64,000 bases of DNA from Burkholderia sp. WAC0059 (lineage in GTDB: Bacteria; Pseudomonadota; Gammaproteobacteria; Burkholderiales; Burkholderiaceae): assembly GCF_002870125.1 (NCBI RefSeq), contig NZ_PNEO01000001.1, positions 310,001 through 374,000 of the forward strand, read 5' to 3'. Position numbers and translations under genes: made by a program. The notes below the pieces were generated by a model. The model was not told the origin of the DNA. It did not search any database and saw only the letters and a list, made by a program, of their open reading frames with translations. Below are positions 43,008 to 52,379 of the stretch, in pieces (within the stretch, counting starts at the first letter, position 1; every line of letters begins with the position of its first letter).

Positions 43008-43240
43008 TCAGGCCGTCAAGTCGCCAGCCCGGGCGCGCGTCGGGCGCGATCGGGTCAGCTCGCGTCCCTTCGTCTCCGGCATGAGCCAGTAGATGACGAG
43101 GCTCACGAGCGCGCCGCCGCTCACGTAGAGCAGGAACCCGTTCTCATGGTGGTGCGACTGCCTCCACATCTGAGATATGGCGTGGTGTCGTCCAGCAGCG
43201 CGACGACGGTGTTGTAGATCGCGCCGATGCCGCGGACGAA
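43008..43240 (-). pseudogene. C-terminal remnant of an MHS-family MFS transporter
   Basis: In the last part of the frame, NGFLLYVSGGALVSLVIYWLMPETKGRELT can be read down to a stop at 43008. Slightly upstream and in another frame, RGIGAIYNTVVALLDDTTPYL resembles the penultimate helix of metabolite:H+ symporters. The two are joined by a frameshift near 43150. The first 300-odd residues are absent. The gene was probably the end of the operon that starts at 46478. Confidence 0.65.
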
Positions 43241-43727
43241 GGCGGGCGTTCCGGCCACGCCACGCCGTGCCGGATCCGGTAGCCGACCAGTGCGCAGAGA
43301 TGGGCAGGACCGTGCCCGGGCAAGACCTTTGCCAGGCCAGGACGCGCGTATGTAAAAGAAGGAACCGGGGTGAGCCATCCCGAAGCCGATATCGGCTCGA
43401 CTCGATGTTTTCCTATATATCTTTCTGCTCGATGCAGGGCGTGATTTCGTCCGGCGAGATCAAGAGCCACAATGAAATTCCAAAGCGAGTCCATCTCAAC
43501 CGCACCGCACCAGGAACCACTTGATTCGATCCACTGACCATCAGAAAGGGCAGATTCAACCATCAAGGAAAGTCACAAAACGTCAGGGCCGTGAATATTC
43601 GTCAAACGCAGACTATGTCTCATAGACATACTTTGGTCTGCCAGGTTAGCGTACAGCGCCGAATGGCACTGGCCCACTCACCTGTGCGCCCCTGCCGATC
43701 AACAGGAAACCGGAGCCCACTGCTGTC

Positions 43728-44279
43728 ATGGGAACGATCAAGGACGTTTTGCAGCACCCCAGTGCCAGACTGACGCAGCACCTGCGGCTGTCGATCGGGA
43801 CGGTCGAGTCACCGCTCGATGTGCTGGAGTTCGAGGTCAGACAGGCTTTCAACGAAATCTATACGGCGCAGTTAGCGCAGACGGCGGCAGGGCATGGCCA
43901 AAATCGTAGCGATTCCATTGCCTATTACACCAACGACGCGTTTGGTCTTGTGGCTGCTACGGTCAATGCAGGAAGTCCGTCGGAGTCCCTTAAGTCGGTG
44001 AACGGCCTGGTGGCTCGTTTCCAGGCGTATACATCTGCTCAAATGACGCTTCTCGATATGCCAATGTTTCCAGATTCGGACGGGTTCCCCATTCCATTCC
44101 TACAGGTTATGTTGCGAGGTGTACATGAAACTTCGGGTTTTCCTGGTCTTTGTGCTCTGTATTGCTATTACCGGCACGTATGCGGAGAGTTCTCTCAATC
44201 AAGCGACGGTGGAAACGAGACAGCAGCCGGATCCAGTTTATTCGTTCGGAAAGTGCAATTTTCAGATACACGATCTTGA
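43728..44279 (+). CDS. Hypothetical protein, N-terminus weakly VgrG-like
   Basis: This is a 183-residue ORF whose opening (HLRLSIGTVESPLDVLEFEVRQAFNEIYTAQL) resembles the first strands of VgrG spike proteins, which begin with a similar hydrophobic/acidic alternation. After about residue 50 the resemblance stops. It then has an acidic, soluble region of unknown type (LLDMPMFPDSDGFPIPFL). The 3' 155 bases overlap the next ORF, so the true end may be earlier, or the gene may be a fusion remnant. The codon use is unlike that of the flanking genes. A type VI secretion link is speculative. Confidence 0.4.
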   Translation: MGTIKDVLQHPSARLTQHLRLSIGTVESPLDVLEFEVRQAFNEIYTAQLAQTAAGHGQNRSDSIAYYTNDAFGLVAATVNAGSPSESLKSVNGLVARFQAYTSAQMTLLDMPMFPDSDGFPIPFLQVMLRGVHETSGFPGLCALYCYYRHVCGEFSQSSDGGNETAAGSSLFVRKVQFSDTRS

Positions 44280-44913
44280 AGGGGGGCTATTTGCAACAGA
44301 AGGTGGCTCTGGAGCTTACACATATTTAGAACTAGAAAATGGCATTGACATTGAAGCCGGATTCTATTGTCGCACCGGAGCATCGCCAGGCGATGTAGCG
44401 GAGCAACTTGATGCCAGGAAAATCGATGGCCGGTGGATTTGGAGTGGCAGTAATCAAGCCTTTGAGAAATCACAGCACTTTCGTACCTACGAACTGGTGG
44501 GGAAAAGCTGGAAGGGGCTAGGCAATACCTATGATCAGACGACTGGTGATGAAGCGACTCGTCGGCGGTTGTTCAATTTCTGCCTTAGGCAGACTGACGG
44601 CCCGCAGATTCTCTGTGTGAATACGCCGATCATGACAATCGATACTTCCCGAAGCAATATGCTGCCCAAGATCATGGCTGTGCTCAAGAGCATCGAATTT
44701 GCCGACCTACCCGCTTCAGCAGGTGCCAGTGCGGCAAGCAGCGCAACCGATCCCGGAGCAGGACAGACAACTCCGATGAAATCTCCAATCCGCAAAGGCG
44801 ACAGACCGGAAAACGGCGGCGAAGTGACTGGCGGTTCACCATACATGACGTTCATGGGCCGGCTGCTTGCCCGCCTGGCGGACGTGCACCCAGGTCGGCG
44901 CCGGGCCGCTTGA
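44125..44913 (+). CDS. Secreted hypothetical protein of the island
   Basis: This is a 262-residue protein with a clear signal peptide (MKLRVFLVFVLCIAITGTYA, cleavage after TYA). The mature part has four cysteines in the first 180 residues and a pattern reminiscent of periplasmic immunity proteins encoded beside VgrG genes. The last 60 residues (PRKGDR-like, Arg-rich tail) may derive from readthrough into unrelated DNA. The ATG at 44125 has GAGG 5 bases upstream. I do not recognise a characterised family. Confidence 0.55.
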   Translation: MKLRVFLVFVLCIAITGTYAESSLNQATVETRQQPDPVYSFGKCNFQIHDLEGGLFATEGGSGAYTYLELENGIDIEAGFYCRTGASPGDVAEQLDARKIDGRWIWSGSNQAFEKSQHFRTYELVGKSWKGLGNTYDQTTGDEATRRRLFNFCLRQTDGPQILCVNTPIMTIDTSRSNMLPKIMAVLKSIEFADLPASAGASAASSATDPGAGQTTPMKSPIRKGDRPENGGEVTGGSPYMTFMGRLLARLADVHPGRRRAA

Positions 44914-45076
44914 TCTGCTGAAGCTGCAAGGCTTCCGGATGCCCGGGCGAATCTTTATCGTCGGCAAGGCGGGTGTCGTGCCGGTTCTTCCTCCCCTGCC
45001 GCCGGATCTGCAATGAGTCGTCAAAATCCCCCCGGGACGACAATTCCTTCCTGAAATACTTCGACGCCGAAATGCG

Positions 45077-45460
45077 TTAGCCGGTCGCCGCCACGGCCCT
45101 GTTCGCCGGCACCATTGCCTTCGGCTCGCCCAGTACGTGGCGCATCGCCCAGCCGCCGGCCTCGTGCCGGACCGCGTCGTGTTCCATCTCGCCCTCGATG
45201 CCGACGATGGCGTCCTTGCTGTAGACCTCCACCTTGTCCCGGCCGCCGAGCGTCGCGACGAGCTCTGTGACGAGTGCCTCGCCAAGCCCGCGCAGCCCGG
45301 CCATGAACGGCATCGGATCGGGTTCGTCGCGGCCGGCATAGGGATTGCGGATGACGGCGCAGGCGGCCGCGAGCTTCAGCGGGGTCTCGAGCGGCGGCCC
45401 ACCCTCGTGCCAGGTGGTTTCGACCGTGAGGCTGCGCTTGCGGATTGCGATCAGCGACAT
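45077..45460 (-). pseudogene. Amino acid synthesis family (AA_synth) protein, C-terminus lost
   Basis: The ORF holds 127 residues that match the first two thirds of the amino acid synthesis family: LTVETTWHEGGPPLETPLKLAAACAVIRNPYAG, LVTELVATLGGRDKVEVYSKDAIVGIEGEMEHDAVRHEAGGWAMRHVLG and the KAMVPAN region. The final 60-odd residues expected from relatives (including a glycine-rich DGGRP motif) are missing because unrelated sequence begins at about 45076. It is 55 bases downstream of the dehydrogenase gene and in the same orientation. Confidence 0.7.
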
Positions 45461-45515
45461 GGGGGGGCTTCTTTGCCTTTTGCGGGGAGCGGTTCCGGGC
45501 GCCGGGCCGGCGGGG

Positions 45516-46478
45516 TCATGACGGCAGCGGCGTGCCGGTGCTGCCCGCGTCGCCATGCGCCTCGTCGTCGGGCGCGTTCGCCCGTTCGAGGAAGCGGTAG
45601 ATCTCGGTGTTGTCGGCGCCGGGTTCGAGGGCGACGAGCGCCTCGTCCCAGAGCGCCTTGCAGAGCTGGAGCTGCGGCGCGCGCACGCCGGCGAGCGCCT
45701 GCAGATGGCTCGCGGTCGTCACGTCCTTGGCCTGCAGGCGCAGCGCGAAGCCGCCCGCGAACGTGCGCGGGATGATGAACTGATTGAGCTTGGTTTCGGT
45801 CGCAACGTTACGGCCGCTCGACGCGTTGAGAACCTCGGCGAATTTCGTCAGGTCGAGCTGCATGCGTTCGGCGATCAGTAGCGCCTCGGAGGTGGCGAGC
45901 AGTCCCGCCGCGTAGACGTAGTTGTTCAGGGCCTTCATCGCGTGGGCCGAGCCGACGTCGCCCGTCGCGATGATCGTGCCGCCCATGTGCCGCAGGATCG
46001 GCAGCACGCGTTCGCGCGCCGCTTCGGGGCCGCCCGTCATGATCGTCAGCGTGCCCGCGCGGGCACGCGCGACCGCGCCCGAGACCGGTGCGTCCACGAG
46101 CGCGATGCCCGCCTCGCCGAGCCGCCGGGCCAGCGCCATCGTGTCGGCCGGGTTCGACGAACCCATGTCGACGACGATCGCGCCGCCCGCGAGCACGTCG
46201 ACGAGGCCGCGCGCCTCGCCGGCGCCCGCGACGACGGCATTGGTGACGGCGCTGTCGGGCAGCATGGTGATCACGGCGTGACAGCCCTCGAGATCGGCCA
46301 GACGCCGCGCGCGGCGCAGCGACTTCTGCCAGGCCGGGTGTTGCGCGAGTTTTTCGAACGGCGCGTCGGCCGTGTCGAATGCTACGAGGTCGAGCGTGGT
46401 GCCGCGGCCGGCGAGATTTTCGAGCATCGGCAAACCCATCATGCCGAGCCCGACGAAACCGATGCGGGTCAGTTCCAT
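45516..46478 (-). CDS. NAD(P)-dependent beta-hydroxyacid dehydrogenase (HIBADH family)
   Basis: This 320-residue enzyme resembles 3-hydroxyisobutyrate or tartronate semialdehyde dehydrogenases. The dinucleotide motif GFVGLGMMGLPM sits at residues 7-18, VDAPVSGAVARARAGTLTIMTGG carries the substrate-binding region, and the catalytic lysine is in MKALNNYVYAAGL. I start it at 46478 because homology begins there; an ATG at 46511 is also in frame. It heads the operon disrupted by the island, with an AA_synth gene next and an MHS transporter remnant at the end. A divergent LysR gene lies 140 bases away. Confidence 0.87.
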   Translation of the reverse strand: MELTRIGFVGLGMMGLPMLENLAGRGTTLDLVAFDTADAPFEKLAQHPAWQKSLRRARRLADLEGCHAVITMLPDSAVTNAVVAGAGEARGLVDVLAGGAIVVDMGSSNPADTMALARRLGEAGIALVDAPVSGAVARARAGTLTIMTGGPEAARERVLPILRHMGGTIIATGDVGSAHAMKALNNYVYAAGLLATSEALLIAERMQLDLTKFAEVLNASSGRNVATETKLNQFIIPRTFAGGFALRLQAKDVTTASHLQALAGVRAPQLQLCKALWDEALVALEPGADNTEIYRFLERANAPDDEAHGDAGSTGTPLPS

Positions 46479-46588
46479 GGGGCGTTCCGTTTCGTTATAA
46501 GTTTTGGGCATGGCGTCAGTCCTCCGGTCTCCTGAACGAGCATACACGGAGGGACTTCGGCGGGTATATGCTGAGTGTTCGTCAGGGT

Positions 46589-46603
46589 ATAACTTCCCGT
46601 TAT
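46589..46603. promoter_or_regulatory. Candidate LysR-binding box
   Basis: ATAAC and GTTAT arms flank a 5-base spacer, giving a 15-base inverted repeat with the T-N11-A feature of LysR sites. It lies between the divergent dehydrogenase and LysR genes, 16 bases before the LysR start. A second GTTAT half-site appears at 46494-46498. Confidence 0.5.
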
Positions 46604-46618
46604 CGGTCCGGGGGCGAC

Positions 46619-47563
46619 ATGCGTTTCAAATTTCGCCAGATGGAAGTGTTCCGGGCGGTCATGCTGACCGGCTCGATGAACGGCGCGGCACGGCTGCTGT
46701 ACGTGTCCCAGCCCGCCGTCAGCCGGCTCATCGCCCATACGGAGCGCACGCTCGGGCTGCGGCTGTTCGATCGCGAGCGCGGCAAGCTCACGCCGACGGC
46801 CGAGGCCGAGTTGCTCTTCAAGGAGGTCGGGGCGCTGTTCGAGGAGGCCGTGCGTATCGACGAGTTCGCGCGCGACCTCTCGTCGAACCCGGCCGGCAAT
46901 TTGCGGCTGTGCAGCAGCCCGAGCCTCGCGCTGAATTTCGTGCCGCCCGTGGTCGCGCGCTATCTGGCGCTGCATCCGCAGGTGCGGGTGAAGTTTCACA
47001 CCACGCTGCTCTCGAACATCGCGGACGAACTGCTCGCGCGCAAGGTCGAGCTCGCGGTTTCCGTGCTGCCGCTCGATCATCCGAACCTCGTGGTCGAGCC
47101 GTTCGCCTCGGGCCGCATGGTCTGCATCGTGCCCGAGGGGCATCCGCTCGCGCGGCTCGAGGCCGTGGAGCTGCGCGCGCTCGTCGACTATCCGCTGATC
47201 GCCTATGCGCGCGGCATCCCGTTCGGCCAGCTCGTGGCGAGCGCGTTCGAGCGCGCCGGCATCCAGTGGCAGGCGGCGGTGGAGATCGTGCGCGCGGAGT
47301 CGGCCTGCGCGTTCGTGCGCGACGGCGCGGGCGTGGCTATCGTCGACGAGTTCTCGGTCGGCGGCTGGGGCTGGCCCGGGGTCGTCGTGAGGCCGCTCGC
47401 CGAGGTCATTCCGCTGACGCTGAGCCTGTTGCGCTCGCGGTTCGACCGGCCGTCGGCGCACGTGCGCGAGCTTTCGCGGATGCTCAGGCAGCATGCGCGG
47501 TTCACGGGGCGCGGGCTCGACGAACCGGACGATGCCGTGCGATTGCCGGATCGGGCCGAATAG
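46619..47563 (+). CDS. LysR family transcriptional regulator
   Basis: This is a 314-residue regulator with an N-terminal winged helix (MEVFRAVMLTGSMNGAARLLYVSQPAVSRLIAHTERTLGLRLFDR) and a LysR substrate-binding domain. It is transcribed divergently from the dehydrogenase operon, and a T-N11-A type palindrome lies in the gap, so it probably controls that operon in response to its substrate. It is intact although the operon it likely governs has been partly destroyed. The ATG at 46619 places the helix at the usual distance from the N-terminus. Confidence 0.9.
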   Translation: MRFKFRQMEVFRAVMLTGSMNGAARLLYVSQPAVSRLIAHTERTLGLRLFDRERGKLTPTAEAELLFKEVGALFEEAVRIDEFARDLSSNPAGNLRLCSSPSLALNFVPPVVARYLALHPQVRVKFHTTLLSNIADELLARKVELAVSVLPLDHPNLVVEPFASGRMVCIVPEGHPLARLEAVELRALVDYPLIAYARGIPFGQLVASAFERAGIQWQAAVEIVRAESACAFVRDGAGVAIVDEFSVGGWGWPGVVVRPLAEVIPLTLSLLRSRFDRPSAHVRELSRMLRQHARFTGRGLDEPDDAVRLPDRAE

Positions 47564-47657
47564 GCGGGCGACGGGGCGCCTTTCGGGTAGCGCCTGGTGC
47601 CGAACGGCGATGTGCTACAACGGCAACTGGCGGTTCGCAGCTAAGGCGAGGTGAATC

Positions 47658-49709
47658 TTGGCAAGATCGGCGGCCCTGAAACCGGCAACGGCGGCACGCG
47701 CAGGCGGCGGGTTGCATGCGGTTCGCGAGAGCGTTGGCCGCTGGTGCCGGCGGTTCGTGCCGCCGCTGCTGGTGTTGCTGGCGACGTTCCCAACGCTCGC
47801 GGACGCTCAGGCCGGCCACGCGACGACGGCGCCTCCGCCGCAAGCGCAGGCTTTACCGCAGACAGGCCAGGCGGCGCTTTCCCCGTCCGACTCCGATTCC
47901 GACGCCGCATCGCCGGGCGACGTGCCGCCCTCGACGCTCGAGCGCGACGTTCATCTGTTCGTCGTGCAGCACGACGGCTCGGTCGAGGAGCGCGACGACA
48001 CGGTCATGCGCGCCAACACGGCGGCCGGCGTCGACGACGTCGCGCAGCGCTACGTCTGGTTCAACAGGGACACCGAGCACGTCCAGCTACTCGCGGCCGA
48101 AACGATCGATCCCGATGGCCGCGCGCATCCGGTCGGACCGGACGGCATCCGCGACGTGCAGGAACCGCGCTCGGCCGGCGCGCCGACCTTCGAGGACGGC
48201 GTGCTGCGCACGGTCGTCTTTCCCGGCGTCGAGCCGGGTTCGCGCGTGCATCTCGCGTTCCGCAAGACGCGCGAGAAGGCGCTGCAGGCCGACACGTTTT
48301 CGTACTACGTCGAGCCGGACCGCGAGAGCGTCGAGTTCCAGCAACTGATCTTCGATCTGCCCGCCGATCTGCCGCTGCACGCGGACGCGCGCGGCTACAC
48401 CGAACTTGCGCCCGTGAGCGCGCACGGCCGCACGCGCTACACGTTCGAATACCGCCACGGCCCCTATGCCCCGCTCGAAGACGGCGCGGCGGCCTACGTG
48501 AACTGGGGCGACCGGCTCATGGTTTCCACCGTGCCGGACTTCGCGACGTTCGCCGCCCGTTACCGCGAGGCCGCCGCCGATCCCGACGCGGCCGATCCGC
48601 TCCTCTCGAACTTCGCGAACGCGCTGACCGCGCGCGCGAACACGCCGCGCGAGAAGGCCCGCCTGCTCTACGACTGGGTGCGCTTCAACGTCCGCTACGT
48701 CGCGCTCTTTCTCGGCGAGACCGAAGCGGTTCCGCATCGCGCCGTCGACGTGCTGCGCGACCGCTACGGCGACTGCAAGGACCACGTCGCGCTCTACATC
48801 GCGCTGCTCGCCGCCGTCGGCATTCGCGGCGAGGCGGCGCTGCTGAACCTCGGCCCGGTCTACTCGCTGCCGTCCGTGCCGGGCTACGGCAGCGGGGCGA
48901 TCAATCACGCCATCACCTGGCTGCCCGACCTCGGCCTCTTCGCCGACACCACGGCGGGCGGCACGGCGTTCGGCTATCTGCCCGACGTCGTGATGGACCG
49001 GCCGGCGCTGCTCGTCGACGACAGCGCGCTCGTGCGCACGCCGTCGTCGGAGCCGCGCAGCCGCGCCGCGCGGCTCGACATCGACGTGCGGTCCGACGGC
49101 TCGGCCGGCTATGCCTACCGCGTCGAGGACGACGGCGCGAGCGCCGAGCCCGAGCGCAACCTGTTCCGGCGCGCGGGCCGGCAGCGCGCGCAGCGGGTGG
49201 CGCGGGAACGACTCGCGCAGAGCGGACTGCGCGGCACCGCCCGCATCGAGACGGACGACGTGCGGGCAACCGACGGCCCGTTCGCGACGACGACGACGGG
49301 CACGCTCGACCATTACGCGTGGCCCGACGGCACGACGGCCGTGCGCGCGTCGAGCAGCTTCTCGGGCGGCATGGCGAGCTGGATCGAACGCTGGCTCGGC
49401 GACGACCGGCGCACGCAGCCGTTCGCCTGCATCGGCGGCCGGTTCGACGAGGTCGCGCAGATCACGCTGCCCGCGAACCTGCGCGTGACCGACCTGCCGC
49501 GCGACGCGCGGGTCGAGGACCCGTTTCTTTCGTTCGCCGCGCACTACGTTTTCGATCCGGCCTCGCGCACGCTGCAGATCACGCGGCAGCTCGATGCGCA
49601 CTTCGGCCGCGAGATGTGCACGCCGCAGATGTACGCGCGGATGCAGGACGCGCTCGTGCGCATCGAGCGCGATACCGAGGCGCAGGTCGTGTTGAAGGCG
49701 GCGGGGTGA
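47658..49709 (+). CDS. DUF3857 / transglutaminase-like exported protein
   Basis: This is a 683-residue protein with an N-terminal signal-like segment (FVPPLLVLLATFPTLADAQA). The DUF3857 region occupies about residues 90-310. A transglutaminase-like domain follows, with the catalytic triad Cys373 in YGDCKDHVALY, His417 in INHAIT and Asp430 in FADTT. A C-terminal region may be another DUF. The TTG at 47658 has GAGGTG upstream. Such proteins are probably periplasmic; their substrates are unknown. Confidence 0.8.
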   Translation: MARSAALKPATAARAGGGLHAVRESVGRWCRRFVPPLLVLLATFPTLADAQAGHATTAPPPQAQALPQTGQAALSPSDSDSDAASPGDVPPSTLERDVHLFVVQHDGSVEERDDTVMRANTAAGVDDVAQRYVWFNRDTEHVQLLAAETIDPDGRAHPVGPDGIRDVQEPRSAGAPTFEDGVLRTVVFPGVEPGSRVHLAFRKTREKALQADTFSYYVEPDRESVEFQQLIFDLPADLPLHADARGYTELAPVSAHGRTRYTFEYRHGPYAPLEDGAAAYVNWGDRLMVSTVPDFATFAARYREAAADPDAADPLLSNFANALTARANTPREKARLLYDWVRFNVRYVALFLGETEAVPHRAVDVLRDRYGDCKDHVALYIALLAAVGIRGEAALLNLGPVYSLPSVPGYGSGAINHAITWLPDLGLFADTTAGGTAFGYLPDVVMDRPALLVDDSALVRTPSSEPRSRAARLDIDVRSDGSAGYAYRVEDDGASAEPERNLFRRAGRQRAQRVARERLAQSGLRGTARIETDDVRATDGPFATTTTGTLDHYAWPDGTTAVRASSSFSGGMASWIERWLGDDRRTQPFACIGGRFDEVAQITLPANLRVTDLPRDARVEDPFLSFAAHYVFDPASRTLQITRQLDAHFGREMCTPQMYARMQDALVRIERDTEAQVVLKAAG

Positions 49710-49740
49710 GCGGGCGGGGGCAGCGGAGGGGCGGGCGGCT

Positions 49741-50901
49741 TCAGGCGCCGTCGTGCTTCGTCACGATCGGCACCCAGGCGCCCTGCCTGACTTGGTAGAG
49801 CGTCGAGGTGCTGCTGCGCAGCGCGCCGTTGCCGGCGAACGCGATGTGCCCGGTGACGCCGTCGAAGCTGACGCGCCTGAGCGCGCCGCGCAGCGCGTCG
49901 GGCTGGGCCGACTTCGCGGCCTCCATCGCCCGGATCGCGGCCCAGGTCGCGTCGTAGGCGAACGGTGCGTACGAGAGGACGTCGACGCCGAAGCGCGCCC
50001 GGAACTTCCGCTCGAACGCCTGGCCGTCGGGCAGTTGCGCGAGCGGGCGGCCGTATTCCCAGGCCATCGCACCTTCGGCGGCGCGGCCGGCGAGCCGGAT
50101 GAACGCGGCGTTCGCGACGCCGCCGCCCATGACGAGCTGCGCGTCGACATGGGCCTGCTGCATCTCGCGCGCCACGGTCGCGGCCTGCGTGTCGAATCCG
50201 CCGAAGAACAGCAGATCGGCATGGGCCGCGCGGATGTGGGCGAGGAGCGGCCGGTAGTCGGCGGCGTCGCCGCCCGGGTAGAGGCGCACGACGATCGTGC
50301 CGCCGTGCCGGCGGACCGCCTGCGCGAACACGTCGGCCTCGCCCTGGCCGAACGCGCTGCGGTCGTCGAGGATCGCGATGCGCTTCGCCTTCGTCACGTC
50401 GAGCGCGTAGTCGGCGGCGTGGCTCGCGTTCTGCGCGTCGTTCGCGATCACCATGAACGCGTTCGCGAAGCCCTGGTTCGTGATGGCGGGGTTGGTCGCG
50501 GCCGGATCGATCATCGGAATGCCGGCGCTTTCGTAGACGCGCAACGCGGGAATCGTCGTGCCGGAGTTGAAATGCCCGATCACGACCGGGACGTTGCGGT
50601 TGACGAGCTGCTGCGCGGCCTGGACGCCCGCGCGCGGATCGGCGCGATCGTCCACGGCAATGAGCGCGAAGTGCGCGGGCCGGCCGTCGATGCGGACGGA
50701 TTCGGCGTTGGCTTCGTCGAGCGCGAGCTGCACGCCGTCCTCGAGATCCTTGCCGTAGACCGCGTTCTCGCCCGAAAGCGGCGCGGCGAAGCCGATGCTC
50801 ACCTGCAGCGGGCCGGCCGCCTGCGCGCGCGCGAGGGATGCGCCGAGCGCCAGCGCGCCGCACAACGCGAGGAGGGGTGCGCGCACCCTGAACGGACTCA
50901 T
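49741..50901 (-). CDS. Branched-chain amino acid ABC transporter substrate-binding protein
   Basis: This is a 386-residue periplasmic binding protein of the LivJ/LivK type. It has a signal peptide (LLALCGALALGASLARAQA), the opening VSIGFAAPLSGENAVYGKDLEDGVQLALDEAN and the ligand region VIGHFNSGTTIPALRVYESAGIPMIDPAATNP. The length and layout are normal. It has no ABC partner genes next to it, so it must use membrane and ATPase components encoded elsewhere. Leucine, isoleucine or valine are expected ligands by family, but related proteins bind amides and other compounds. Confidence 0.88.
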   Translation of the reverse strand: MSPFRVRAPLLALCGALALGASLARAQAAGPLQVSIGFAAPLSGENAVYGKDLEDGVQLALDEANAESVRIDGRPAHFALIAVDDRADPRAGVQAAQQLVNRNVPVVIGHFNSGTTIPALRVYESAGIPMIDPAATNPAITNQGFANAFMVIANDAQNASHAADYALDVTKAKRIAILDDRSAFGQGEADVFAQAVRRHGGTIVVRLYPGGDAADYRPLLAHIRAAHADLLFFGGFDTQAATVAREMQQAHVDAQLVMGGGVANAAFIRLAGRAAEGAMAWEYGRPLAQLPDGQAFERKFRARFGVDVLSYAPFAYDATWAAIRAMEAAKSAQPDALRGALRRVSFDGVTGHIAFAGNGALRSSTSTLYQVRQGAWVPIVTKHDGA

Positions 50902-51275
50902 GGCGACTCCCTTGTCGTGACTGCTTGTGGCGCCCGGCCTTGCGGCGGCAGGTCCGGCCGGGTTCGGCGGGCGCGTCGATTATCCGGGCAGCGCGGGGCT
51001 GCCCGCCTTCTTGTCCGTTTCGCTGCATCGCCGCGGCATCGTGGGCGATCGTCCCGGCACCAGCCGGGGGGGGCGCACGATTCGCACGATCGGCACGATC
51101 CGCGTCGAATCGTGCCGCGCCGGGACCGGCGACGCTGCCGGGTCCGGCGAGACTATAGCAGTTCAATTTTTCCGCAACCTTGCGGGACTTTGCGGGACCT
51201 GCCGCCCCGGCGTTCGCCGGGGCGGCGGCATGGAGACGGGCGAAAGCAGCGTCGGAAGGGGCGTCGAAAGCAGCG
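50902..51275. other. Intergenic region between the binding protein and pdxY
   Basis: This 374-base region should hold the promoter of the binding protein and the end of pdxY. No RNA gene was recognised. Short open frames in it are Arg-rich shadows. The central part has a poly-G tract (51065-51071) and Gly-rich GC DNA. Confidence 0.4.
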
Positions 51276-52139
51276 TCAGCCGGCGTCGGCGGCCCAGGCG
51301 TCGAACCATTCCCCGGGCCGGGCGATCCGGTCCTGGGCCGCGACCAGTTCGAGCTCGTAGCGGTTGGCTTCCCAGGTCGTCTTCACCACGGCGTTCACGG
51401 CCGCGAGCGTGTGTTCGAACGCGACCCGCAGCGCGTCGCCCTGCAGCAGCCGCGCGACGAACACGGCGCTCGTCACGTCGCCCACGCCGACGGGCCGGCG
51501 CGCGAACGGATAGAGCGGGCGCTGGCCGAGCCAGGCTTCGTGCCGGCTGACGACGAGCATGTTGAAGCGGTTGGCCGGGCTGTTGCGATCGAGCAGATGC
51601 TTGACGAGCACGATCTTCGGTCCGCGCGCGAGCACCTCGCGGCAGGCGGCGAGGGCTTCCTCGGCGGTCTCGATCTCGCGGCCGACGAGGCGCTGCAGTT
51701 CGCCGTGGTTCGGCACGATGACGTCGGCGACTTCGGGCATGCGCTCGACGAGGAACGTCTCGATGCCGGGCGCGACCTGGCAGCCCGCGGCCGTGCCCAT
51801 GACCGGATCGCAGAAGTACCAGGCGCTGGGGTTCACGCTCTTGACGGCATGCACGATGTCGATGACCGCCTGCGCCTGCTCGGGCGCGCCGAGATAGCCG
51901 GAGAGCACGGCGTCGCAGCGCGGCAGCATGCCGATCGCGCCGATGCCTTCGGCGAGCTCGACCATCTGCGCGGCGTCGATGGCGCTACCGCTCCAGTGGC
52001 CGTACTGCGTGTGGTTCGAGAACTGCACGGTGTCGAGCGGCCAGACGTTGACGCCGAGCCGCTGCATCGGGAAGACCGCCGCGCTGTTGCCGGCGTGCCC
52101 GAACACGACGTGCGACTGGATGCTGAGGACGTTTTTCAT
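51276..52139 (-). CDS. pdxY: Pyridoxal kinase PdxY
   Basis: This 287-residue vitamin B6 kinase phosphorylates pyridoxal with ATP in the salvage of pyridoxal phosphate. Clear family marks are [29 protein letters not shown] at the N-terminus, [20 protein letters not shown] in the ATP region and [10 protein letters not shown] near the C-terminus, which is the anion-hole glycine/aspartate motif. The ATG at 52139 gives the usual start. It appears monocistronic. Confidence 0.93.
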   Translation of the reverse strand: MKNVLSIQSHVVFGHAGNSAAVFPMQRLGVNVWPLDTVQFSNHTQYGHWSGSAIDAAQMVELAEGIGAIGMLPRCDAVLSGYLGAPEQAQAVIDIVHAVKSVNPSAWYFCDPVMGTAAGCQVAPGIETFLVERMPEVADVIVPNHGELQRLVGREIETAEEALAACREVLARGPKIVLVKHLLDRNSPANRFNMLVVSRHEAWLGQRPLYPFARRPVGVGDVTSAVFVARLLQGDALRVAFEHTLAAVNAVVKTTWEANRYELELVAAQDRIARPGEWFDAWAADAG

Positions 52140-52379
52140 GATCGATCTGCCGGGGTGGGGCGTGGGGACCGGACGGCGGCCATGGATCGCGTGCAGATGC
52201 CACACAACGATAACCGAATTCGGCGCGGCCGGTGCGATGTTGTTTCACGGCGCGGGCCGCCTGTGCGTCACGCGCCTCGCGGATAGAATCGCGGGGCGTC
52301 CGTGGGATCCGCCGTCGGGCGCGCGAGCTTTCGATTGCCTTTTTGCGTCTCAATCACGCCTTAACCGGATGGGCTGCCC

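Larger units (their letters stand above)
43150..45076. other. Lower-GC genomic island replacing part of an operon
   Basis: Base composition drops to about half G+C here, against roughly two thirds outside. The left edge abuts a truncated MFS gene and the right edge a truncated amino acid synthesis family gene, both on the minus strand. Inside are two plus-strand ORFs and about 480 bases of AT-richer DNA without genes at 43250-43727. No transposase or flanking repeat was found. A transferred toxin/effector module is the best guess. Confidence 0.6.

Noticed and set aside
44852..45043. Short minus-strand ORF past the truncated AA_synth gene
   Set aside because: It has no recognisable pattern and only overlaps the island edge. 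It is most likely a shadow of the island sequence.
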